A stretch of DNA of 64,000 bases from Henckelia pumila (Eukaryota > Streptophyta > Magnoliopsida > Lamiales > Gesneriaceae): NCBI RefSeq assembly GCF_033568475.1, contig NC_133123.1:992001-1056000 (forward strand), in the 5' to 3' direction. Position numbers and translations under genes: made by a program. Every line of letters starts with the position of its first letter. The first letter of the stretch is position 1. This document shows, piece after piece, positions 1 through 12,100 of this stretch. The notes beneath the pieces were generated by a model, which was not told where the DNA came from, ran no database searches, and saw nothing but the letters and a program-made list of their open reading frames with translations.

Positions 1-91
1 CTCTTGAATTATTAGTTTGATCAAATTCAAGAAAACATGCCGCCTCCGCAATCACATATGTAATAATGTTAACCAATTTGAATGTATGAGC

Positions 92-3000
92 CTAATTACC
101 CGCCATTCGTGGTGTTTGTAGAATGTTTTGCCATCTTTTCCACCAACATACCGAGCCTGTGACAATCAGCAGAAACGCCAAGCATGCGCCTATTCCAATC
201 CCAACTTCGGCACCAGCAGAAAGATGGGTTCCGCATGTCGGCAATCCCGGGATCCCACAAAGACCTGCGTTATCAGTAAAACTGCGCCCATCCATTCGAC
301 ATAGTTAAATATTAGTGTAGTAAAATCAATTACGTACCATGAAAGAGTTGAAGCACAATTTGCATATCAATGGATCAAAATATGTATTGAAAGTAAATAC
401 TGCAACCCATTGATTGGACTAGCTTGGTGATGAGAACCTACTTGAAGCTAGCTCCATGCAAGAGCCTTCCCGCAAGTGTATCCGGAACTTTTCCTTTTAA
501 AGAGTTGCTGTTGAGGTTCCTGTAAAAGAAATCAGTCCATTTTAAAAACTACTCTGTTATGCAAATGCATGGGCCAATAAAATTTCTTACAGTAGTCTTA
601 AGGAGGTTAGCCGTCCCAGGTTTTCTGGGATGGATCCATCAAAAAAGTTAAATGAGAGATCCCTGTACCAACAGATTGATTGATATATATACTCAGCTTG
701 TTTCAAAGTAACTTGTTGTAAATATGAGTTGAAAATAAACCTTGCAACAATTCAACCAACAAAGAATACATTTTTCAACACATTTTTTCAGATTGTTGTT
801 GCGCCAGGTAAAAAATTGTCAGCAGAAGAAATATGGCTTCAAAATTTTACTCACACTGTCTCCATGCTTGTTATCGTTCCGAGCGAAGCGGGAATAGGAC
901 CAGTAATGCCGTTCCCACTCAAATTTCTGTAAACGATCAAGTTTGACATCTAGAGATTATCAAGGACCATTAATCGAGTTCACCGGTAACACATAGTTAT
1001 GTATTCTAAGCAAATGTAGGTATGTGCTTTCCAGATAAAAGAAAGTTCCAATCACATGAATAAGTAAACATGTTCATGTTCAAGGCTCAATTTCGACGAC
1101 CCACCAAACTGATATAGCATAAAAGATAGCATGGTTGAATTTACATATTGGTCATTCGATGTAAATCAATCGACTTACATGCTCTGGAGATGCTGAAGTC
1201 TGGATATGTCACTCGGCAAAAAACCTCTCAGACCCTGGTTGTCAAGACCTCTATTCTTGCAAATACAAATTCGAAAAATAAGAAAACAAATCATCTATAG
1301 ACTATATCATATCTATGGAATACTAGTAAAATTCGAAATATTTTTTCTAATTAAGGGGTGACATAAATTCAGGAATTTCCTGGAGGTCAAGAATTGAACA
1401 TACAGTCCAGCAATTACATGTTTCTTGAGAGTTCTGTCATACTGACAATCAACTCCACTCCATGGATGTTGCTGCGGAACACAAGGATCGCCGTTCCACC
1501 CAAAACGAAGAGGAAGACCAAGTGCACTCTTCAATTTCTGCAAAGTCCTAACTACAAGAAGAACAATAAAAAAAGGTCAATGTCTTAGAGATAGTTAAAC
1601 CCAAGGATCAGGCGTCGGAAGGAAATGATAGCGACGAATAACTTATAAGTACACTCATAAACTGAAATATACACGGTAAACATCACTGGCTTCGGCATGA
1701 AGGCTGAGTGAGTCTCAAATTTTTACCAGAATGCAAGCAAGAAACAGACTAGTAATGAGTCAACAAATTTGGATGCTAAAAGTTCGTTCTTTAATCCCCG
1801 TATATTGCAAGTGTCAAGATCCTACAAAGTTTAACGAGGCGCAGAAAATATATCATAAGTATGAGCAAGGGTCATGCGTACTTTCATCGGGCAATGTTTT
1901 CGATTCAGCTAAAACAAGTTCGAAAAGCTCTATGGCATTGATTATGGCATGTGTCCCTTTTGTTGGATGTAAGGTTATTGTCAAAGTCCTTCCACTAACA
2001 GCAACTGTTGTATTGAGTACAAGAGCACTGTCTATATCCCCAGCCCTGGCGTAAATGTCAACATCTTGAAAAACAACATCACCATTAAGCAGGACGTCGA
2101 ATACCCTTTGTCCTGCTCCAGTGACAGAAGGATCTATTTCTGCAAAATGCAACCAAAGCGAGTAGTTTCTAGTGGGCTCGACGTCCATTGTGTATGCTAA
2201 ATCAGGCTGACTATCAATGCTAATAAGGGCCGTTTGATAAAGAGCCTCTGGATAAAAGTTGGGCGACTGAGACGTCTCCTTGATGGTGTTTTTAGTAGAT
2301 ATGACACGATCAGAACCCTGCCCAAACGTGGGGATGGAATTCCAGAATCGATCTCCACCCCAGCTATCCGCGCTATAATCTACGCCATACTTAGGACCCT
2401 GAGCTCCACAACTCAATCTTCTGTCAGTTCTGAAAATCATTCCTTGACCATACCCTTTGCCAAAATAGTATGCTCGATTATCAATCTGCAGAATTTCAAT
2501 GGCAAGTATTGCTGGATCTCCATGTCCAGTGCTGTGGAAGCAAAGAGAGGCTGTGCCATCCTTCAGAAATATGAGGGCTTCGAAAAACGCTCGTTCATCA
2601 TCATGGTTGCTCCAACCAGACTGCAATGAATAAGCTAAGGTTCCTTCCACAGATACGTCGAACAAAGGCTCATCATCAAAGCTAGGTTCCAAAACCAAGC
2701 CAAAGAAGATTCTGACTAGATAATGACCATGTGGAATCCTATTTATGTTGTAGCAGTTTTCAGGTCCCTCCGTTAGAGGGAAAATGCGAAGGGTACTGAG
2801 CATAGGAGTGATGAAACTTGGGCGGGTTGCATTACCTGGAATTCCCCCCGTGTAAGCAAAATCCCTGTACCAGAATGTATTGGCTGGTGAACTACGGACA
2901 TCATCACGAGCTCCACAGCTTATTCGCGTAGCGTATGGTGCTGTAGTCAATAGAAACAAGGCATAAAATGGACATCATCAACCATTTGATATATACTCTG

Positions 3001-3276
3001 TATCACTCCACACACAGCACCATTACTGCGCACAGTCCCAAACACTTTTCATTCCATCATTCTACTATTAACTTCAACACAACACATATTGTTTTAAGAA
3101 AAACCGGGAAGTGTTTCATAGAAACTCTACAAAACACTAACTAAATATGTAACATTTTCGAGCTATAGAAACTGTGAGCACAAGGGGAAGAAAAGAGAGA
3201 GCTAACCTCGAGAGAAACAAGGTTTCAAAGCCAAGAAAAAAGTAAGCCCAAGCAAGAGAAATCTGTTTTCCAGCAT
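92..3276 (-). CDS. RLP4: RLP4-like receptor-like protein: malectin-like domain, LRRs and one membrane span (8 exons seen)
   Basis: Exons on the minus strand are 3207-3276, 1882-2940, 1404-1551, 1179-1250, 855-926, 591-662, 442-519 and 92-281; every junction is GT-AG and the frame is kept (586 codons plus stop). Exon 1 encodes a signal peptide beginning MLENRFLLLGLTFF. Exon 2 (about residues 24-376) is a malectin-like carbohydrate-binding region starting APYATRISCGAR. Exon 3 carries the LRR N-cap with WNGDPCVPQQHPWSGVDC. The next exons are three of exactly 72 bases and one of 78, each about one leucine-rich repeat (for example NLSGNGITGPIPASLGTI). The last exon has GLCGIPGLPTCG, a membrane span (VGIGIGACLAFLLIVTG) and a short basic tail. 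No kinase domain is seen. In the family these are cell-surface proteins; Arabidopsis RLP4 has a longer tail. A possible splice donor at 99/100 means the true 3' end may lie beyond base 1. Confidence 0.88.
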
Positions 3277-3853
3277 TTTTGGTTCTGATTTCCTATATGA
3301 AGTTCTTTAGAACAAGATGTGCATTGTGTGTCACGTTCAGATATAAAAAAATATCATATTTTAATTTCAATCGGGGCATTCTGCATGTGATTACAGTATG
3401 TCATAAATCAATTATTTATAAAAAAAAATTCATCATGCTCCTAAATTTGAAGTGGCCACTATGAAGATACCGTGATGTCCAATCAAACACCATTTAAATG
3501 GCCACTTATGTTATCCTCTTACATGAGTGTCCAAGTCAAGATCTGTCCAGCTACTTGTGCCTAATTAATTAAAGCCTATGCATTTAAATGTATTTTGCAT
3601 CATATTGTATTTGTAGCATAAAAAAGTTAATTAAATAAAACCAAGTATGATGTCGAAACTTTCATTTGGAAAATCATAAGTAAGATACAAATCCCTTCAT
3701 GTTGTCAATTTTGTACTTGATATCTCCAAAAGAAAACTCAATCAATTAAACTATTCTAGAATATAAACTTTTATTATAATTTACATAGTTTCAAGTCATA
3801 TACAGAAAATTGTGTCTAAAGTTATAATATTCAAAGTCGAAAATAATTTTTAA
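3277..3853. other. AT-rich upstream region of the RLP4-like gene
   Basis: This stretch should hold the promoter and 5' UTR of the minus-strand RLP4-like gene. I see no clear TATA box, coding exon or repeat. Confidence 0.4.
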
Positions 3854-3885
3854 CTAGTAATTCATGCACGTGAAAATTCACGTGC
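3854..3885 (-). mobile_element. Helitron-like 3' terminus (hairpin plus CTAG)
   Basis: Read on the minus strand there is a perfect stem GCACGTGAA / TTCACGTGC (bases 3866-3885), then eight bases, then CTAG followed by T. That is the arrangement of a Helitron 3' end: a hairpin close to a terminal CTRR, inserted before T. The 5' end, which would lie at higher coordinates, was not located and no RepHel coding sequence is visible, so this would be a non-autonomous copy or a chance match. Confidence 0.4.
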
Positions 3886-4040
3886 GTAAATATGTCATAT
3901 TACATAAATAATGCACATTTTTTTATATTTTTAAATTGAAAAATAAAATTGAAAGATGGTAGTTATAAGTACTAAAAAACATTTTTTTTCATCAATTAAT
4001 TTGATCAAGTTAGTTATTCTAAGGGTTCATGCATTATTAG

Positions 4041-4042
<2 letters not shown>

Positions 4043-4085
<43 letters not shown>
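4043..4085. repeat. (TA)n microsatellite
   Basis: About 21 uninterrupted TA units. Confidence 0.95.
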
Positions 4086-4087
<2 letters not shown>

Positions 4088-4446
4088 AATATATATTTTA
4101 ATCCAATTGAACAAAATCTCTCCGTAATTTTTTTAAAAATCTTTTAATGTGCTATATATAGAATGAGGAAGAAAAAATAATTATTTTAAATTATTTTCAA
4201 AAATATTATTCTCAACTTTGGGTATTGTAATTTTCAACATTATTTTGTGTAAAGGCGCTTAAAAGGCTCGTGAATTTCATAGAATAATTTGTATGACATT
4301 TTATATCATTAATTTTACATAAGGAATTAGTTTTACGTGTGAATCTAGCTAAATAAAAAAAAAACCATAAAAACTCATGTGAAACGGTCTCATGGATCAA
4401 TATTGTGAGACATATATATCTCTAATTAGGGTCACCTATGAAAATG

Positions 4447-5326
4447 CAGTGGTGTATCCAGGATTTTCAACCAGGAGGGACGAATTCAATAAATTAAATT
4501 AATTATTAAAACAAAAAGTGTATAATAAAAGTCATATATTCTTTCAAAAAAAGTCATATATTAACTTCATTTGTTTTTACAATTACACACTCTGAAATTT
4601 CATGGTTTGAAAATGTTGAATAAAAGTTTTAATATCAATTGTATCAAACACATCACGCTCAATATATGGTATCAAACCATCATCTAATACATCATCTTCC
4701 TACCGATTACGAAGTGATATTTTGATTATTTTTATTGTTGAAAACATTCTCTCTACAGTAACAGCTACAACAAGTGATAACATTGTTAACTTTAAAAGTA
4801 AATATACCAAATGATATAATCGATCTTTATTCGATTGGAACATCATTTTAGCAAGGTCGCTAATTCCCGCAGGCTTAGAGAACTGATTGTTACTTCGCAT
4901 GTCAAAAATAAAGTTATGAAGTTGGTAATCAAGATGCATTAAATTCATTAAGAAAAAATCACGTGGATAAAATTGAGCAAACTTAATCAAATTTCAATGT
5001 CACATTCAAGCATTAAAAGCGCATCTCGTTTTTCAAAAACAAATATGAGTCAATACAAAATATACTCTGAAATCTATCATAGTCTAAAATAAATTTATTC
5101 TATCTTATTCAAAGATCATCCTAATCAATATAAAATCAAATCAACATTCTAAAATATATTATATATATATATATATATATTACTAAGTTTTTTAAAAAAA
5201 AATTCAAAGGGGCGGTCACACAATTAAATTTATATTTAAAAGATATATTATGTATATATTACTAAAAAAATTTATAATTTCAGGGGGGCGGCCGCATCCT
5301 TTCGGGACCATGTAGCTCCGCCACTG
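4447..5326 (-). mobile_element. hAT-superfamily DNA transposon, internally deleted, with intact ends
   Basis: The left end reads CAGTGGTGTATCCAGG; the right end, reverse-complemented, reads CAGTGGCGGAGCTACATGG. This is the CAGTGGCGGAGC-type terminal repeat common in plant hAT elements. An identical 8-bp duplication TGAAAATG flanks it (4439-4446 and 5327-5334), the expected hAT size. On the minus strand at 4700-4990 lies the C-terminal part of a transposase (GISDLAKMMFQSNKD, then VTVERMFSTIKIIKISLRNR), the hAT dimerisation region of the TTF/zinc-finger-MYM-like group. At 880 bp it lacks most of the transposase, so it is non-autonomous. Confidence 0.85.
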
Positions 5327-5384
5327 TGAAAATGTATTACTTTTTATGTCAATTACCAAAAGTATTACTTGTTATTTTAAATAT

Positions 5385-6762
5385 GGGAATGGATCCCCTT
5401 GCCACAGTAGGGGGTGTTGTAGTGTCAAAACGACACCACAACACTATTTTCCTTTTTTTTAATTTTTTTTTATATATAATTTGATTTGATTTTATTTGTC
5501 TTTTGTTTTCTTTTTTTACCTTTTTTTAGTACAGTCTATTTTTTTTAGTTTTTTTATATTATCAATTTTTTTGTATCAATTTTTTTATTATAATTTATCC
5601 TTTTACAATATATATTATAATAATATGTCAACTAATAAAATATGTCAATATGAAAACAAAAATAAATAATTATATATTTTAATCCAAAAATAAATAATTT
5701 CGGTAACAAAAAAATTAGAAAAACTGAAATGCAAATGATAAAAAATCGAATGTTTTATATTCAAATATTCTCATTTCCTGTTGTAATTTTTTTAAAAAAT
5801 AAATAGAAGTAGAAAAAAATAAAGAATAATCAAACATGTGAAAAATGAGTAAAAATGAAATACAAATTATGTCTTCCTCCCAAACGAGAAAAAGAAACGA
5901 TGTCCAAAAAAAAGTCCAAAAAATGAAATAAAAATTGAAAAATAAGCTAAAAAAAATTTAAAAAAGAAAATTTTGAGAGGGTATAAAAGAAAGATGAAAA
6001 CTAAAAGTCCAAAAAACTAAAATTTAAATAATATATATAATTTAAAGAAGAAAATTGTGTAGTAGTGCTAAAAAATTATCAGTATAAAAGTATATATATA
6101 CTATTTTACTTTTATTTTTTTTTAGTTTATATATTTTAATTTTTTTTTTACACTTTATGACTTTTTGTTTTGTTTTGTTTTTATTTTTTAATACATTATA
6201 ATTTTTTAAAAATATATATATTTTTATATATATACTATTTTCTTTTTATCTTGTCAAATTTTATTATGTAATTTTTTTGTTATAATTTATATTTTTATAC
6301 TGATAATTTTTAGTACTAGTGCACAATTTTCTTCTTCTATTCATTTTTAAAAAAAATTATAACAGGAAATGAGAATATTTTAATATAAAAAGTTTGATTT
6401 TTTTTATCATTTGCATTTTAGTTTTTTTCTAATTGTTTGATTACCGAGCTTATTTATTTTTGAAGTAAAACATATAATTATTTATTTATAATTCCATATT
6501 GACATATTTAATCCATTGGTATATTATTATATTATATTTTAAAAGAATAAATGTTAACAAAAAATTGATACAAAAAAAATTGAAAATATATAAAAATTAA
6601 AAAATTAAACTGTATTAAAAAAAATAAACAAAAAGAAAACAAAAAACAAATAAAATCAAATAAAATCAAAATATATATAAAATGGGAAAATGGTGTTGTG
6701 GTGTCGTTTTGACACCACATCATCTCTTACTATGGTCTTGCCACAGTAGGAGATCCACTCCC
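5385..6762. mobile_element. Long foldback element with 9-bp target duplication (Mutator-like)
   Basis: The element is almost entirely one imperfect inverted repeat centred near 6.08 kb. The left end begins GGGAATGGATCCCCT and the right end, reverse-complemented, GGGAGTGGATCTCCT. Matching inner landmarks include a GTGTCAAAACGACAC palindrome in both arms, an ATTCTCATTTCCTGTT segment and its complement, and GAAGAAAATTGTG against CACAATTTTCTTC. The flanks are an identical 9-bp TTTAAATAT (5376-5384 and 6763-6771). Long inverted repeats with 9-bp duplications are typical of MULE-type elements. There is no coding capacity; open frames in its T-rich arms are low complexity. Confidence 0.8.
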
Positions 6763-6771
6763 TTTAAATAT

Positions 6772-7517
6772 GGGTAAGATTGATCCGTGAAGAGAAAACT
6801 ACTAAAAAAAAAAGGATTTTTCATTGGATCAATATATTTTCCACGAGTGAGTTTCAAATGAAGTTTTAAGGCAGTAGGAATATAATTTTTATCTTGTTAC
6901 TTAATTCAATTTCCTTTGATGAATTATATTTATTTTTAATTAATTTATAATATGAGATTTTAACGACTTAAAAATAAACAAAAAGTCATTCTACGTACTA
7001 TTTACCCATAGAAATAACCTTCGTAATTTCTCCAAAATATACCCACAACTCACAAGATATATCCCAAAGCTTTATTATTGTTGCATAATCAAATTTTTTA
7101 AACTATATTTTCCTTTTTGTTTGCGGCACTCGTAAATTTTTTTTAAGTTTTTCAGAGAAGCGAGAACGGAAACAAAACCAATGGAAAAGCATGCAGACGC
7201 ATGCGTATGATACGTCAATCCCATCTTCTTAGCTATAATTTCTCGGATCCTATATTTACTTGCTCTTTTTTTCACTTACGATCCACATTAATTTACTATA
7301 TTAATTCCAACTACCATTATAAGTTCGCAACTTTGAAACATTCTGAATTGAAACTTTCTCCATGCATCACATGTATAGGAGATATATCAGCAAAAAATTC
7401 TCTATTTATACTCACCAGTCATACTCATGAGACATGCATGAAGCTTTGCATTGTCCCACTTAATCGGAAAAAAGAACAGAAATATATATATTAATATATT
7501 AATAAAGCATAAAAACA
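6772..7517 (+). promoter_or_regulatory. Upstream region of the DRM1-like gene
   Basis: No coding sequence is recognised. A weak TATA-like stretch (CTATTTATAC, about 7402-7411) sits roughly 110 bases before the start codon. Position and role are inferred from the downstream gene only. Confidence 0.3.
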
Positions 7518-8078
7518 ATGGTGCTGCTTGATCAAATTTGGGATGATGCTGTAGCCGGACCTCCTCCGGCTGTAAGTGGCCTCAAACATCTCAGGAAACT
7601 CTATTCCAATCCCACAAGCATGAAAGGTCCGAGCAAAGGGAACCCTGTTATTTTTTATTTTTTTTTTCTTTCTTTTTGCGTGTAGTTTTTGTTTCTTAAT
7701 TAGTATAATTCATTTTGTGACCTGCAGATGTTGGCGCGGAGAGTAGTAGCAAGTTTGGGAGGTCTCTGTCAATGCCGAGGAGCCCAACAACACCCGGTAC
7801 TCCGAATAATGTGTCGCCCACAGCCGGCCAAAAGAATAACGTGTGGCGGAGTGTGTTCAACCCCGGAAGTAACGAGGCCACCAAGAATGTAGGCTCTGAT
7901 TATTTCGATAAGCCGCAACAAGCCAATGCTCCAACTGTTTATGACTGGTATGTGCATAAACAGATCATTCAAGAAAATATTATTAATGCTATGGTTTGAA
8001 TGCTTCCTGAATAGTGTGGCATTTTCTGTGTGTCATTGTAGGCTTTACAGTGGCGACACTAGGAGCAAATATCGCTGA
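7518..8078 (+). CDS. DRM1: Dormancy-associated / auxin-repressed protein (DRM1 family), complete, 3 exons
   Basis: Exons are 7518-7626, 7728-7947 and 8042-8078, with GT-AG borders and a continuous frame (121 residues). The protein opens MVLLDQIWDDAVAGPPP, has the family's SLSMPRSPTTPGTP stretch, then DNVWRSVF-like NNVWRSVFNPGSN, DYFDKP and PTVYDW, and ends LYSGDTRSKYR. These are the hallmarks of the Auxin_repressed family. Members are small, disordered, strongly expressed in dormant or growth-arrested tissue and often used as dormancy markers; their molecular role is unclear. The length is normal. The start was chosen because MVLLD is the family N-terminus. An AATAAA at about 8166 is a plausible polyadenylation signal. 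Confidence 0.93.
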
Positions 8079-9183
8079 AGGAAGGTTGGATTCAGCTTAT
8101 ATATATATGGTGGCATTACAAATATTAGTGCATGTGAATAGCTAGCTTCTCTGTATTTTCGAAAAAAATAAAAGAAACTTTTATTTTGTGTAACATCGTT
8201 CGGTAGTACTCCCTCTACGAGCAGTGGAGATCATTTGCTGTATTACTAATAAGTGGCACGTGAAAAATTACGAGTGCCTCTTCTATTATCGTTGGAATAA
8301 TAAATTAGTGTGATTTCTTGAAGATTATCTTTTTCCTTTTTCCTTGAATTAGCAATTTGCCAAAAAAATATGTATGTTTCAAGCGGTATATTGGTGGAAT
8401 AAAATAAAGACAGTGGAAAGCATTATAGGCCTAATCTATCCTAATACAAAAATATGTTTGTCGGTGATTTTCAGTGGAAATCGTGCCATTAAAGCAAAAA
8501 ATGGTCCACCATAAATCAAACTTTGCAAATGATCGAGTCAAATGTTATCAACAGAATCAAGCGACTAGCTATATTGAGGTCGAAACTAAGGTTTATCTCG
8601 AGATGATATCTCATACATATGTAGCAAATGATGTTCTCATATTCTATAATAAAATCTTACAATGAGATGAATTTAACCAATTTTCGAATTAATTGACCAG
8701 AATTAGATAAACAGCAGTGCTCTCAAAAGGATAATAATAGTAATAATTCATTTAGATATGATTCAATTGTTTTCTCAGATAGATTTCCAACATAAATTGT
8801 TATCAAAATGCGTGTTACTTATGCATACAAAGAAAAAGAAGAAAGAAAAACATCCCGTGACATAACATGATGAATACCAAACAAATACAAATACAAATAC
8901 AAATTCAAGTCTAAATATAACTCTATGTATATATTATCAAATCGACGGATAATAAAGCAAATAAAATAAGTCTGGACACAACACAAGTGAATATTTCACC
9001 AGCTCCTGTAGTATATCTAGTCGCATGATGTATATACTATTGTTACTCTGAACTTCCCTAAAACCACTTAGGTTGAACAATCATATATCCACATTATGTA
9101 GAAAACTTAAATAAAATTCAGTCCACCATCACATTTCGACAGATGTTTCGCATGGAAAGATTCCAGCTTCATCCTCATCGCTT
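8079..9183. other. Intergenic region between convergent DRM1-like and RING1-like genes
   Basis: It should hold the 3' UTRs of both genes. Apart from a short tandem ACAAAT/ATACAA run near 8881-8905, I see no gene or element. Confidence 0.5.
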
Positions 9184-12100
9184 CTACAACACTTGTTCCA
9201 GCTTTTTCCGGTATCCTAAAACCTGGAAATGAGGTAATTTATTTGTGTGCCATGGATGCTGAATCCATTGTGCTTTCGTGATTATATATGTGTCTGTGTG
9301 TGTGTGTTCAATCTGATCTGGCTGTTCGAGTTATTTCATTGAGATGACGTGATACACAATTGGATTCTTATTCATGCTTTTATAATAGAATATTAGATTA
9401 AGTAGAGGGTCAGGATAATTAGATCATTTTCATATTTGAGCAAGGAAAAAACTCACCAGATTTTGCTGAGTAAAATGGGCATGAACAATACCCAAGGTTT
9501 GATGATCATTTAACAATTCCAACTCATTGTAACAAGGATTTGGAAGGCCAGGTTCTTTTTTGAGACTTGAAGTGTTGTTGACCGGATGAAAATCTTTTAC
9601 CATCAGTATCTCAATTTCACTAGCTTCCAAGGATGTTTGCTGAGCAACATACTGCAAGAGACATGGTTTCAATACTACTTACAATCTGTATCCTACCGTC
9701 TTATGCTAAGTGGAACTTCAAATGAAAGACCGAGAGTTAGATGCAGGTTGATACCTGGCACAAGTGTTTAACCGAAGATGTGGGGCTGCAGCACAAGTAA
9801 GGTCGCTTCAAGCTGGATATTTTCTCCTCATGTAGAGAAACAAGCATGACACTAATTTTCAACTGAAACAAGAACATGAACAAATATAAGTTGCTCTGAG
9901 AAATGACAATCAAATGTCATTTCAGAATGTAATAGGCAATTGAACTGTATAAGTTGTCTTCGAGTTTTCGTTGTAATCTGGTCCCAGGGATTCTATAGCT
10001 CCTCCGTCCCTACTACTAACCTCTATATTAAAATTAAATCAACTATTAAGAAAAATCAGATGTAAAATTTCCAAAATCACCAAAGCATAAGTTTAGAAGT
10101 ATTACTGCTTCATTATTTTCGTTCGCACATTGGAGACGATTGATTAGCTTTGAGAGTCTGCTATTTCTTGAAATCTTGCCACCAGCACCATTCGGGACAC
10201 CGTATCGGGTGTTACTGCGCATGCCACCTCTACCCCAGGCAAGAATTTCTGTACTCCCAACAAGTCCAGCAGATGCACCGAGTACTTCTCGGTTTGCTTC
10301 CGAATCATTATCATCACAGCCTCCGTCAGCATTGGCCCCTGAAGATGGCTGCGAAGTTCGAGCACCTCCCCATCTTTTGTATCGTTTTGATTTTACTTCA
10401 GTAGAACGCTCATCAGCAGAAGATGAGTCCTTACTACCATCATGGCCGTTAGCCTCATCTTCATCAGATCCTTGATTTTCAATAGCTCGGTGATTTCTCC
10501 GAGTTCTTAAGTTTCGATAACTTCCTTGCCTCCTAACAAATGTAGCTGTGGTAGCTCTGGCCGATGGTCGTTTCTTCCCCAGCGCTTCTGCTTGTCGACG
10601 AAAAGTTTGGGCAATTGAAGCTTGGATCTGTTGCCCAAAAAGGATCAAGTACAAGGACTTTGAAGGTAAGAAGTTCAGTTAAATGCAACGCCAACATAAA
10701 CCCATAGATAAAGAAATGAAGCGTAGAAAATGTTGATCTTGCCATGGTTTAAAGAGTGACTATATATTTATTTTCACAATTTTTGCAGCAAATCGTGAGA
10801 ACAATCTACTCTCAAAATTGAAAGACCATGGTACACTAGATGATTTTCGAGGAATTAAACTTTTCATAAAATTGAGATCAGCTACCTGCTTATTTCGGGC
10901 TTTCTCCTCTTCATGGAAAGCCAGTTCCTGTAATGAAAATTAGAACCATGCTTCACACAGTGCAATGAAATTTAATATTTCCCAGAAGACAAAGTAAGAA
11001 ATTGATCCATTAGTACCTCTTCTTCATATTTATCAATGTCCGGATAAAGAGCAGCAATAAGGGCATCATAATTTGGATCATCTCTCAAAGAACGACGACT
11101 TGCACAATGTGTGCGGCAAGCAGGGCATTCATTGTTCCTGCATTGAGGCAGACAAAGGATAGAAAACAAGACATTTCAATGACTAACCAATAAGTGAGAA
11201 GGAAAACAAAGTACCCAAGTCGCATGGATTTGTCAATGCACTCTCTGCAGAAGCGATGTAAGCACTCCATGACTGTTCGTGTCTTCCTGATGATACCTGT
11301 CCGCGGAAAATTTGAAGATGCAGTACAGTACAGAACTGTATTGAACAAAGATAAATAGGAGTTGTTTGCAAGTGGGTTTAACATTAACACGTCTGGCCCC
11401 ATTGCATGGCAGAAAGCAAAGTATTTGACTCAATGCAACAACCAGTAAGTAGGTGCAGATCATCATTTTGAGTTCATGTATATTAAGTTTCCACAGGATT
11501 CAGTTTTTTCAGACTATCTTCCCATGTGTATGCTGGAGGAAAATAAGCCATACAACTAATGACAGGAAAAAATAATTAAATACACGACTTCAAATGAAAA
11601 CTCAATTCCACTGCCCTGATAAAGTTCAATATGGTGTACTTCATAAGTACAGACAGCTCCAACCACCTTTTGTTTGAATCACCCCAAAAAAAAAAACATT
11701 CATGTCATCTGACAATTTTAAGCAATTTTAAATGATGAAAAGAGTTTTGGGGAGGTGCTGCAGCAACAACTAGATTCTCAAACCAGCTCTACTTTTAAGC
11801 AATTCACCCGTCATAGTCAATTACACAAAGCATGAAAAACTAAACATAACAATCATGCAAAATTGAACATGACAAAGATTACAAAACGCATACCTAAACA
11901 TATAGGACATTGAACTTCTTTGCGTATTTCCGCCAACTTCACAACAATGAATCTGGATTCAACAGCAAAAAAGTTCGGATTAATCCTAAAATTCACATGA
12001 ATTAGCAAAATTGTGACATCATCCATGAAGAGAGAAAAGATAAGTGTGACTCATTCAATGGAGGCCCACAAATGAAACCCAGTTCTTTAAAAAATATGTT

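Noticed and set aside
10140-10475. 111-residue plus-strand frame
   Set aside because: It is the antisense shadow of the large RING1 exon.
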